DNA of 64,000 nt from Amoebophrya sp. A120. Taxonomy: Eukaryota; Sar; Dinophyceae; Syndiniales; Amoebophryaceae. This document shows, piece by piece, positions 32,672 to 42,982 of the stretch. The translations under genes were made by a program, and so were the position numbers. Each line of letters opens with the position of its first letter. Within the stretch, counting starts at the first letter, position 1. The notes under the pieces are model-generated. The model was given only the letters and a program-made list of their open reading frames with translations, searched no databases and was not told the origin of the DNA. The stretch lies in contig CAJINV010000005.1 of assembly GCA_905178155.1 (NCBI GenBank), positions 5,523,747 through 5,587,746 of the forward strand, in the 5' to 3' direction.

Positions 32672-34736
32672 ATGTCAACGGCTGGCAACGCGTTTGTCGA
32701 AACTAATGTGCTGAAGAAAGAGTACAAAAACGACGCCTACATTCACGACAAGATCATGGAATTGTGCCACCTGGGTCTGAACAATGTTATCTGCTTTCGC
32801 GTGCACATCTCCGGTTCTGGGAATCCCCAGGTTTCCGCCCCGGTGTGGCGGTTGTGCATCCCGGGCGGGCACAAGGGGGAAAACGACCCGGCGTTGCTGT
32901 TTCAGGTAAAGATTTGTGTTTCATCTGTTTGCGCTTTTCACCATTGCGATTTATCACTCTATGCTTAGGCAGCATGACAAATTATGTATGAAGCTGCAGC
33001 TCAGGAGCAATTCTTTGTCTTTTCCACAACAACAGCAAGCGCTGGCGGAGAAGAAAACCGGTCCGACGGTTTCCGCGGCCGCCGCCCAGCATCAAACCAC
33101 CGCGACGATTCGATCGAGCAGCAAACTCCTGATCCAGCAGGTCTCGGAGGAGGAAAAGCAGCATGATGATGGGGAAAACCTGTGGGAGCTTCGGTCCCTG
33201 GACGAGAAGCACACCATGCGGGACATCGCCTTCCACAATTTTGAGTACGAAGGCTTCGTAAACAACATCAACAAGGTCGGGCATGTATCCTGTGCAAAAG
33301 TATCGTACTCGTAGTAATCGCAATCATGCATTACAAATTTCCATCCCAAAGCAAAATAGCATGAGAAATTCCATTCGTTATGCTGACCGAATTTGTAATG
33401 CGATTTCTACTAGTACAATGCTTTTGCAATGCATAGCATGGCTTCGCTCGCGCCCCCGGGTATTTCGTCGACGAAAAGAACCGGAACATTTTCCTCCACA
33501 AGGACATGGTAGAACGCGGGGAGATGAAGCCCAACATGCGGTTTATGCATTGCAAAAGTATCGCACTTAGTACGAGATTGCATGACAAATTTTCTCCGGT
33601 TGAAAAATGAATTTGTCATGCTAGAACAGTAGAAAATGAGTTTTGTCATGCATGGTTGCGATGCATTACCATTACTTTGAGTGCGAAGATGCTTTTGCAT
33701 TTGATACGGTTTCGTTTCAAGCTGCATTTTAACAAGGAGGGGTTACCGCAGGCGAGCCAGCCGGTCTGGGTGTGCCTAACCGCGGAGGGGGCGGCGACGG
33801 GAGAGCAGGCGGACGGAAAGGGGGCTACAGCTTCTTCCACGGGAGGTGCGTTAAACGTGGTCCCGGTAGTGGGAGCCACAGCCGGAACAGCCATAATGGC
33901 GGGGCGGAACGGAGCAATCGGAGGTGCTCCGCGGCTAAACTTAGCAGCCACTGGCGGCTCGGTTGGAGGGCACCAGCAACCGCAACAGCCGCAGATAAAC
34001 AATCGCAACCCCTTGTTTGGCACGTCCACCGCTCCTAATTTTAATCCTTCTGGTGGAGCAGCTGCAGGTACAACTTCTAAAAAGCTGATGCCATTGCCGG
34101 GTCGCCCTCCGGCGATGGGGCAGCAGCAGTATCAACTGTAAAAATGTCTGGGTCTGGAAGAATCCACCTTGTCATGCTGATTTTGGATTCTAAAAAAATC
34201 TGTATTGCAAGAGCAGCAAAGAGAGTCCAAATTTTGCAGCACGGAAAGAGCATTTGTCATGCGGAATAGGCTTCAGGAAGCCCTCTAAAAATCTGTGATG
34301 CTAGGGCATGCGTCACAGACTTGAGGAGTCATGCAAAATGTGCATGACAAACCTGGCAATCTTCCAGACCCAGACATTTTTACATTTGATAAGCAGTCGC
34401 AGGTGACTACAAAGGGAAATAACAATAACTTTTCTACAAAAGGCGGCGGGAAGGGTGGCAAGGGGAAGATATGACAGGAAGAAGTGTTAACGTGAAGGTT
34501 AACGGAATTTGTGATGCAGCAATGCATCTTCACGAAACGTATCAAAATTTGTCATGGATAGCATGCATATTGGGCTACATTTGTGATGCATGACTGCAAT
34601 CTGTGAACACCGTTAACGTTAACACTTTTTCCTGTGATAGAAGAACAAGATCAACGAAGATTATAGGATGGACAGTTTTTTGCCCAAAAACCTGTTCGGA
34701 AATAGCAACCAGGCGAGCAGGCCGACTCCGTATTAG
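32672..34736 (+). CDS. protein with two cold-shock-like repeats, Gly/Gln-rich tail
   Basis: Exons 32672-32905, 33036-33285, 33441-33543, 33712-34129, 34397-34469, 34645-34736 give 389 residues ending at TAG. The first repeat starts abruptly at an RNP1-like GNAFVE and continues with DAYIHDK and GNPQVSAPVWRL. The usual first strand is missing, so either the true start is upstream or the domain is truncated. The second repeat, rebuilt across two elements, has YEGFVNN, APGYFVDE, NIFLHKD, FRFKLHF and GLPQASQPVWV. The tail is Gly, Asn, Gln and Lys rich, typical of RNA-binding disordered tails. A paralogue lies immediately upstream on the same strand. This gene mixes one GT-AG intron with four introner-like elements. 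An RNA-binding role is inferred. Confidence 0.75.
32906..33035 (+). other. conventional GT-AG intron (130 nt)
   Basis: Begins GTAAAG after TTTCAG and ends CAACAACAG before CAAGCG; phase 0, joining ALLFQ|QALAEKK. There is no TIR pair and no 5-bp flanking repeat. It nevertheless holds one copy of the GCATGACAAAT word typical of the introner-like elements. Confidence 0.8.
33286..33435. mobile_element. introner-like element, family C, inverted (150 bp)
   Basis: Left tip TATCCTGTGC; right tip GCAATGCATA; interior reversed relative to 15633. Perfect repeats GCATG. Excision joins NNINKVGH|GFARAPG. Confidence 0.9.
33544..33706. mobile_element. introner-like element, family C body with family A tip (163 bp)
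   Basis: Left end TATGCATTGCAAAAGTATCG is family C, but the right tip is CATTTGATA as in family A. Perfect repeats CGGTT. Excision joins KPNMRF|RFKLHFN. Confidence 0.9.
34130..34391. mobile_element. introner-like element, family A (262 bp)
   Basis: Starts TATCAACTGTAAAAATGTCT and ends CATTTTTACATTTGATA. Perfect repeats AGCAG. Excision joins AMGQQQ|SQVTTKG. Confidence 0.92.
34470..34639. mobile_element. introner-like element, family H (170 bp)
   Basis: Left arm TATGACAGGAAGAAGTGTTA; right arm GTTAACACTTTTTCCTGTGATA-type. Perfect repeats GAAGA. Excision joins GGKGK|NKINEDY, extending the protein past an apparent early stop. Confidence 0.87.
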
Positions 34737-34751
34737 GAGGTGCATTTTTAT

Positions 34752-34966
34752 TATGCAAGAAAAAAAGAAAAACTGTGTAAGTGTAACTCTGTAATGCAAA
34801 ACATGCAACAGAGTTACACCTGTCATGCCACACAGCCATGAAGTCCTTTTTTCATGTGTATTTTCCCTTACAAGCCACACATGACAGGTTTTTTCTGTCA
34901 TGTAGAGCAAATCTGTGATGCTGTCAGCCAAAGAAAGTTACACTAACACAGTTTTTTTCTTGGATA
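34752..34966. mobile_element. introner-like element, family L, in the 3' UTR (215 bp)
   Basis: Left arm TATGCAAGAAAAAAAG..CTGTGTAAGTGTAAC; right arm GTTACACTAACACAG with tip TTGGATA. Perfect repeats TTTAT. It lies 15 bp after the TAG stop, so it cannot be recognised by reading frame; TIRs and the repeat alone define it. Confidence 0.83.
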
Positions 34967-34971
34967 TTTAT

Positions 34972-35790
34972 GGCTCGCTAGAAGTGCGTTCTTCTTGTCT
35001 ATGATCTCCAACGGTGTGTCGAACATCAAGAATAAAACGACAGCACACACTTTCGCATAAAAACCTTTCCTCCAAGTAGAATTTTCCTCGTGATATGTAT
35101 GACCTCCAAGAAGCTGCTGTGCAAAAGTACTTGAAGTTGTTTTGTCCCTTGGGATGAACAACTTCTTCCCACCTGCTGCGCGGAATAAAAAGCTCTCGTT
35201 GTTCCTTTGTGCGACATCAATTAGGAAAACCACGAAGCTAGTGACACAGAAAGAACTAAAGAACGAAGATCTAGCTTTTAGTCCAGCCTAATATCAGCGT
35301 GAAGATCATTTTTATTTTTCTGGTGACTGATGATCCATTTAGGTTTAGCTTCAGCATCAACCAAAGCTGATGAACGCGGCCGTCGTCAGAAGAGTACCTC
35401 TAGTTCAGTACCTGTGCAACTTTTTCTTCAAGGATTGCTCTGTGTACGAGCAGTTCTGAAGAACAGATCCCTACTGGCATGTCAACATAGTAGTAGTACT
35501 TTGAGTGATCATGCCCTCATCCGCATGATTTTAAGGAGTATTATTTGTGGGACCACTACGAATTATTATGCTCCTGCGTCTCTCCTTGTACTACTTTCAC
35601 AGCAAAATGCTCCATCTTCTCTTTGACATTGAAATCTTCCTTGCATAGTTTTTTAGGTCTGGATGAAACGAGAACTTACGACGTCTTATTCTTTCTCTTT
35701 CAGCACTTCAGAGCGGTAGCTCTCGTGCCTTATTGTTATTTCAGCATTTTTTTTTCCTACATTAACATTTCAAATTAAAGCCACATAGTC
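34972..35790. other. intergenic spacer, no gene seen
   Basis: About 820 bp, AT-rich, with no frame of coding character. A T-rich tract (about 35735-35760) precedes the next ATG. Confidence 0.6.
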
Positions 35791-38700
35791 ATGGCCATGC
35801 TGCGGTTCCAAAGCGAATCTGTTGAGTCTATCTCATCTTCCCGCAGCCCTACAAACCGACCTGGAGGTGCGAAGGTGAGGTTCTGCTTGGCGACAAAGAC
35901 CATATCACATTTTCGCCTCGCAACCATTTTTGCGTTTCACTGTCTCTTGTGTAGTGTGCAGATGAAATTTTCTGTACTAGCGCTCGGGCTCGAGCTAAGG
36001 AAAGCGGTAGCTGCAACGCCTGCTGCCGGAGGTACTAGTCCAGCTCTACTCGTGCCGCACGAACACCATGTTGAGCATAGTACTCTGAGTTCCACAGCCA
36101 CTGCTGCAGCTTCTGTGATTCAGCATCCTGCCGCGGCCGCTCGGAGGCCGGTGCCGGCAGCTTTGCAGCAGGCAGACCTGCAGCAGCCTCAACAACCAGA
36201 AATCAATCCAAGCGGCCCCGCTGGACAACAACTTGGCGGCTCGCCAAAATCCCCCGATGCCACACGGTCGGACTTAGCAGCTTGGGCGAGGAGGCATCAA
36301 ACTACCGGAGGCGCAGCAGCAGGGTCTTTGCTGCTGAGCACGCAGTTGCACAGTCTGATGCCCGGTGGAGGTGGTGGGTCGCCGGCAGGGAGTCCGGTCG
36401 CGGCTGCACAGCCAGGAGTACTACAGGTACAGCACCAGTACAACCCACATCACGCACCAGGATATGTTGACTATGCATTACCTGCTCAAGAACATAATGG
36501 GCATGATGCAAATCCAAATGCATCTTCCCCAGAACAGGAGCAGAATTTCTACATGCAACAGCTCCAGCTGCGGCAGCAGTTGCAGCAGGAGCAGACGCAG
36601 TTGCGGATGTGGTTGCACCACCATCAGGTTACTAGTGCGCAAGCACAACAGCAGCAGCAGCAGCAGTACTATGCGCAATATTACCATCAACAGCAGATGA
36701 TGCAGCATGCGCAAGCTGGTGGTCACACAGTTGGCCAGCAAATGGTTTGCCACGGAGGCCAACAGGCAAATGCCGTGGGAATAAACGCGGCAGTGTCCCC
36801 CGTAGTACAGGGTGGTGGTGGTAGTGTTCCACCTAATATCATGATGTCTCCTGCGCCGCCTCCTGCCAGTGCTGGCGCAACAACTACACCTGCGGTTGAT
36901 CATGTTGGTGCGGCTGCTTCGAACTTGGCAAGCGCGGGCACGGGCGGCGGGGGTGTCTATCACGTCGACCAGCAGGTCGTTATGCAACGGCCCACCGAGC
37001 ACGTATGGAGTGTGCGAGGTACGCTCGGTTGCCCTGTGATGCAAGTGGTGCATCAAACTACGGTTCCGGTTCTCACGAGTGGTGCAACAACGACTGGAGA
37101 GCAAATACCGCAACAGCAATCTTCCTCTGCCAGCAGTACAGAGCCTCGCCCTACTCAGCAGCAATTTGATCGGAATGTTGCGCACGCGCGAGAGCTTGCG
37201 TCTGCCACGAAAGCAAATCTGGGGACAACGAGTCCAAAAAGTTTGGGGCTAGTGTCAGACGGTTGTTCCGCCGTTCATGCATCATATGAAGCGGGGACAC
37301 AGGAACTGCAATTTGGAAGTGCGTCTACCTCAGGAACTGATGCGCAATGCGCGGCTTCAGCGCCAGCGAAAGAGCAGCACGGTGCGTCTACCTCTGATGA
37401 CCATACTCACCAAGAACAGCAGCAAACGACGGGCAGTGGTGGGAGTGACGCGGGCTTTTACAACACCTACAGTGGCTGTGGGCCGCAAGAACATGGCTAC
37501 CTCTACCCTCACCCACCGTATCAAACCGGGACAGGAGAAGGGGAACAACAACAACAAGCACAGTGCCCACAGCAGCTACAGCTGCCGCCCCAGCACAACT
37601 TTATCCCTTCTGAGCACCAAGATCAATATCAAGGTCTTATTCATGCGCCCGGAAGAACCCACGATCCACCTGCGGCGCAGTTTTACAACTCTGGAGGAGG
37701 ATTTGTTTGGGGCCAGCCCCAGCAGCCGTTGACCGAGGGCGGAGTGCCTTCCTATGAGAGTGCACATCTCCCCCTCCTCCTCGTTTGTTAGGCTTGAACA
37801 GCAATACAAAAGCCAGCACTCCTGAAGCCTGTGCATGACAAGTTCACCGGTCGTCAAAGGTAGTACTGTTTGGCCTTCCAAAATTTGTCATGCAAACAGT
37901 GCTACAGGGCAGCAAATGGATTTGCGGTTTTGCATAACAAATGAGGATGAGGGGGAGCTGTGCAATGTCATACTTCCATGGATGTTACCATGATTCCTTA
38001 CTCGCCGGTAGCCAGTTATGGAGGCATCAGGATCGAAATCGACAAAGTTGAAATAATTTCTCATGCATAAATTGCAAGGCATGAAGTGCCTCTCTTGCAG
38101 GGATGGCAAGTGAGGCCGACTGGCAGCCTGTTTGCGGTCTGCGATAGAGCTGCTAAAGTAGCATGACAAAAGACGCCTTTTGTCCCTAAACAGCATGACA
38201 ACTGGATTTAGACGGTGCCGAAATTTGTCATGCACCGCTTCGAAATTGGGCTTCCAACTGGTATCGATTTTATGCATGGCAAATTATTTTAACTTTGACG
38301 ATTTCGATCCTGACACATCCATACCAGTCCGAGCACTGCGGAAGGTCCTCGCGCAGGCAGTACCAGTATTCATCCCGTAGTACAGCCCTTGTATGCGCCG
38401 TCGCCGGCTGGAGAAGCTTCGGCTTCAGGTAGGAAAAATCCTCAACAAGGGGGGCTGAGTCCTGCTCCTGGAGAAGTACTAGTAGACACAACTACCATGA
38501 CAATCACTGCATCTCCCTCCAGTAACGCGATGATCACATCCCCCGTTGGAACAATTTTTCCCGAAACCCCATCGCCATCCAGAATGCACAATTTGAGCCA
38601 GGAGCCGGGTGTTTTTGCAGCAGCTCAGGATCATATTACAACTTCTAACCAGTTGTATCAGACGGCGGATGCGGACCTCCAAGCAGCTCTTATTTCTAGC

Positions 38701-41700
38701 ATGAATCTGCAGCAAGAACCGCGGGAAATGTTGCCGGCTGAACAAATGGCGCATCAGTCCAACTACCATAATTCCGAAGACCATAGTAGCAGAACTGACG
38801 CAGGGTCAGGGACAGCTGCTGCAGCCGCAGTTGCGTCCTCTGCAAATAATTCCTTCGCGCGCCAGACTAGTGCATCTTCCGAAGTAGACCACCTCACTTG
38901 CTACATGTGGCAGGACTCATCAACATCTCCGAAGCCGGACCTCCAGAGCGCATTAGGTGGCCAGCAACAGCCGCAGGCTCAGGTCCTGCGCCCAGGGCAA
39001 GCCGTGAACGTGAGCTCTCATCGCGGTGCGGGGGTGCTGCCGGCGGTGGCCCAGCCGGAAGCAGTGGCAGTTCCTGCTGGAGGGGTACTATCGCAGCCGC
39101 ACATAATTCCGGCGCAAGGCGGTGAGATGATGAATCATGGACAACATCAGCAAGAACTTCAATTTTTACAGCAGCAATTTCAGGGCGTTGGTGTTCTGCA
39201 GCAACCTCAATACTTTCCACTACCGCAACAGCAGTATAACCAACAGCCACAGCAGTACCAGCAGCAGTACCAAAAACCCGAACGACCTCCGCTGGTCAGC
39301 ACGGCGCCGGACGGACTTCGTGTCATGTCTACGTCGGGCCACGATCCGGCTGCCACCGTCTATCATGTCGCTGCTGCACAAGCACAATTGCAAGCAGCAA
39401 ACGTAGCTGCCGGACACCAGCAGCAAGACGGTCAACAGCCCCCTGCTTGTTCTTATCTTCCAGCGTACTACACAGGAGCTGATGGGGCAGCCCAAGCAGT
39501 AGCTCCGTATGCGATGCCGCAACAGCACTACCACCACCCCTGCATTAACCAAATGATGGTAATGAACCAAGCGACAGCACAGGCACAGCAGCAGCAGCAA
39601 ATGCAAAATGTGCAGCAAATGCAGCTGCAAATGAACGCGCCTTACCCGCCTTTTGTGTATGATCCAAATCAAACACCCACTCCGGCGGAAGATGCGTTGG
39701 TGGCCGCGCAAGAGCATGCTGTGCAGGCACAAAAACCAGCACAGCAGCACCAGCACACGGCTGTGCCTGTTATGTCCGCATCTTCCGGAGATGGGGTCGA
39801 GCAGGTGCACCAGCACAATCGGGGACATCACTACCAACAACGCGACGTGCAAAGAGGCTCACCTAGTAGTACTGCGACCGCAGAAGCTCCTGTTGGAGAG
39901 CATAATAAAGGGCGTGGTTCTGATGTACAACAAGTTGCAAGAACTTTTTCTACACCAACACCGTCATCCCCGTCTACTCAACAACATTCTCAGCTGCTAC
40001 CGCAGCCGAAGACGCCCCCGCCAGACCATCCCCCTTCTCCCGTGAATTTGCTTAGTGCGGGAGTGAAAGTTGACCTTGATCGGGAAGGAGGAAAAGAGCG
40101 CACTTCATCTACGAAAAAGACGTCGGAGCAGGTAGCAGCAGCGACAGCTGCGGCATCGTCGTACACGACAGCGACACATGGTGCACAGAGGAAGAAGGCT
40201 TCCACAGATACTACACACGCAGCGATTTTTCGCCCTAATGGAAGCGAGACAGCAGTTGTAGAAAATAACGCGAGCAGCGAATTGGAATTCGTCGCTTCCT
40301 CAGTAAGTAGCAGCTCCAGCCAGACAACTCAGCAAGTAGCAGCTCCAGGCAGACAGCGGGGCCTTGTACAGGGGCAAATGCGAACTGTGAATCATGATGC
40401 CGCCGCAGCAGGTACAGATCAGGACGCCGGTCATGGACAGGAGTTACGTCAGCCTCGTCACACGAACGAGTCTGATTTATTCGAGGAACAGAAGGCGTTG
40501 ACAGTAGACCTCGAAATCGCTGACAATGAAGACGACACCTCATCTTCGCTGGAAATGAATCGAACTTTGTCGCAAGCTACCATCGCCTCCAGTTCCCAGC
40601 CGGTGTTGACGTCAGAGCAGGCGCAATCGCAAAACTTCTACTCCGCCTCGTCAGAAGTCACGAGCCGGGCGTCCGCAATCTCATCCACCTCCCCCCGTGG
40701 CGCAGCATCCTCATCGCAGAAAAGTAGAAAGAGCCGTAGAGGAGAAGGAGAAAAGGTGTACGATTCGCAAACCGAGACACGGTTACAGGCACGAAGTATC
40801 GGCTCCGGTCACGGGAGGCAGCACGAGCACGAAGGCGCGGGAAGTTCTGCGTCATCCAAAAATGCTCCTGTGCCTGCACCTGCTAAAGCGAAAGCCGCGG
40901 GTGTCGTTGATCACATGCGCCAGAATTTATATGTTCCCCCGCACGCAAGGTCTTCTGCTGGACCATCGAGCGTGGAAGTTGCTGATATTACATCAAGAAA
41001 GAGTACAGCTGCAGAAAAGAGCGAAACTACTCCTCTTGTTGCCAAGAAGAAGCAGAAGAAGTCCGGCGCAGGAAGTCGCAGTGTAGGTGATGGCGCCTCT
41101 TCGTCTGTCGCCTCTTCCTCGAATAGCGGCGCGGGGGCCCCCCGTACTGGTTTGTTTGCTGCTGCACCAGCCTCGTCAACCGCCCACTCGTCCGAGTACA
41201 ACCACCAAGAATTAGTAGACTTAGTGCGCGAAGTGACCACTGGCACCTCTGCTGCTCCGCACGAAAGTGCGGTAGTGGGGCCGTCGCACTACCCGCACCA
41301 TCACTATTACTATCAGCAGCAAGTGGCAGCGCAGGCCACAGGAGCTGGTCAGAACCCCTGGCATGCGTATAACAACCACCTGGCCCACCTTGCGGCGCAG
41401 GCGCAGCCGCACGGCTACAACCCGCAACTTCATGCAATAGAGCAAGGGACTTCTACTGGCAACATTCACGGCGTTTTTCACCACACCAACCATCAAAGTC
41501 CCGTCGTCGATCCCTGGACGGAGAGAAACCCTGCTCTGGCGGAGCAGGTCTTGTATCCCGAGCTGAAAAACGAAATGTTGGAGTACACGAAACACTGGTG
41601 TGTGGTTTTCCGTGCGGAAAATCGGCAACGGGGCCGGCCTCTCTGGACGATCCCGGACTTGCCGCGGTGGTTGAGTGGGGATACCAGCTCGCAGTGTCCG

Positions 41701-42027
41701 CAGGAACTCGCCAGAAACCCGCACCACGGGGTCAACCCGAACGGCTTCAACCCCGATGAGTGGGAGCTGCACATTCCGCCCCGGGACCTTGCGGATTCGC
41801 AGTGGTGGGTGCGGTTCCGCAGGCCGAGGGGAGGGGCTGGGCGAGGTCCGCTTCCGACTGCGTATGGACATCAGCACGTCGTCGGGCAGGAACAGTTACA
41901 CGATCAGTATTTACGTTACCACCACGGAACCGCACTGGCTGCGCCAGAAGGCGTGCGCGCTCTGCAGCCTATGTTGCAAGCCACAACGGAAGTGGTCGTG
42001 GGGGACCCTGCAATTGAACTGTCGTGA
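35791..42027 (+). CDS. large Gln-rich, prion-like protein with conserved-looking C-terminus
   Basis: Exons 35791-37752, 37978-38016, 38329-42027 give 1,899 residues. The family is not recognised. Most of the protein is low-complexity Gln, Ala, His, Ser and Tyr, with many HQQQ and QQQQ runs. Two islands look ordered: NLYVPPHAR near 40926-40952, similar to the YVPPH motif found in several RNA helicases and translation factors; and a Trp-rich C-terminal segment, about 41510-41820 (PLWTIPDLPRW, WELHIPPRDL, WWVRFRRP). The first 30 codons may include an 87-nt in-phase intron: GTGAGG at 35875 to GTGCAG at 35961 can be spliced or read through without changing frame. With splicing the protein is 1,870 residues. 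A role in RNA granules is suggested only by composition. Confidence 0.72.
35875..35961 (+). other. possible in-phase GT-AG intron (87 nt)
   Basis: GCGAAG|GTGAGG ... TAGTGTGCAG|ATGAAA. Length is a multiple of 3 and the segment has no stop, so both forms are open. Its translation is hydrophobic and Cys/Phe-rich, unlike the rest of the protein, and it ends in a pyrimidine-rich stretch. An intron is therefore slightly favoured. Confidence 0.5.
37753..37972. mobile_element. introner-like element, family D (220 bp)
   Basis: Left arm TATGAGAGTGCACATCTCCC; right arm GGGGGAGCTGTGCAATGTC with tip ATA. Perfect repeats CTTCC. Excision joins TEGGVPS|MDVTMIP. Confidence 0.9.
38017..38323. mobile_element. 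introner-like element, family F (307 bp)
   Basis: Starts TATGGAGGCATCAGGATCG and ends GACACATCCATA. Perfect repeats CCAGT. Excision joins PYSPVAS|PSTAEGP. The exon between this and the previous element is only 39 nt. Confidence 0.9.
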
Positions 42028-42982
42028 TTTTGGAAAGCGGTTGAATATGAATAAAAACGGGGCAGAGGCAGAGCAGCCTCTTCAACTTCTTGTAACTCAC
42101 GAGATGAATACAAACACAAATGTAAAATCCGATAAAATAATTTCAACTTTTTCAATGTTCTTCGAAGCTCTGTAACTTCAAGCTGACTATCGATGCAGAA
42201 TGTCCGCGGCGGAACGCAAAATGCTACAGTAGGAGAAGAACCCTTCTCTGCCATAATTATGCCAAAATGAAAATCCGAAAACCGATGAGAAAAAAGAAAT
42301 TGCAAGAGAATAAAGCGAAATATGGAAAATCAAAATTATTGCAAGGGCAGCACCCAGAAGAAAATGATACTGTCGGAAACAGAACAGCATGAATTTCTCG
42401 CGCATGTTGAAGATCACACTCGCGAATGCCTCCATGAAGCCTGTGTTTTGCACCACCTGCGCTAACTATATGAAGTGAGATACTTACTTCTAGCGAAGAT
42501 GCACAATTTTTACAGAAAGTCTGATGGATTCGACATCTCCAAGTTGGTTGGTGTATTCTGACTACTTCTTTGAATGCTGACGTTGTGATCTTCGGATTGG
42601 ACGATTTCTATGAAATTGTGGTGATGGTGCACGAAAGCGCAAGCGCTACGAAAAATTTGTTCTCAATTTTTTACTCTCCACAACGATCATTGACTAACTT
42701 GAAAACTTTTATTTGATCACTTTAATCCGATTTCAATTTCCTGCAAATTTCCAGCGAGAGAAGAATAAGTTTGGCCGCTCTAGACATTTCCTCCAAGCGA
42801 CATCAAATAGACGTAGAAGTCTTTCGAATTGGTTTAGTTTCACCTTTGTCTCTTCTATTCAGACATTTCCATGTGATTTCTATTTTCGTGCATTACTTGA
42901 TCATCTTGAAATATCAGTGAGTGTGACACTCACGACGACTTGCACCGACCACTAAACTCCACCACCACGCAGCTCCCAAAAT
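42028..42982. other. intergenic spacer, no gene seen
   Basis: 955 bp of AT-rich sequence; no element or RNA gene recognised. A CCACCACGCAG acceptor-like step precedes the next ATG by about 10 bp. Confidence 0.6.
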
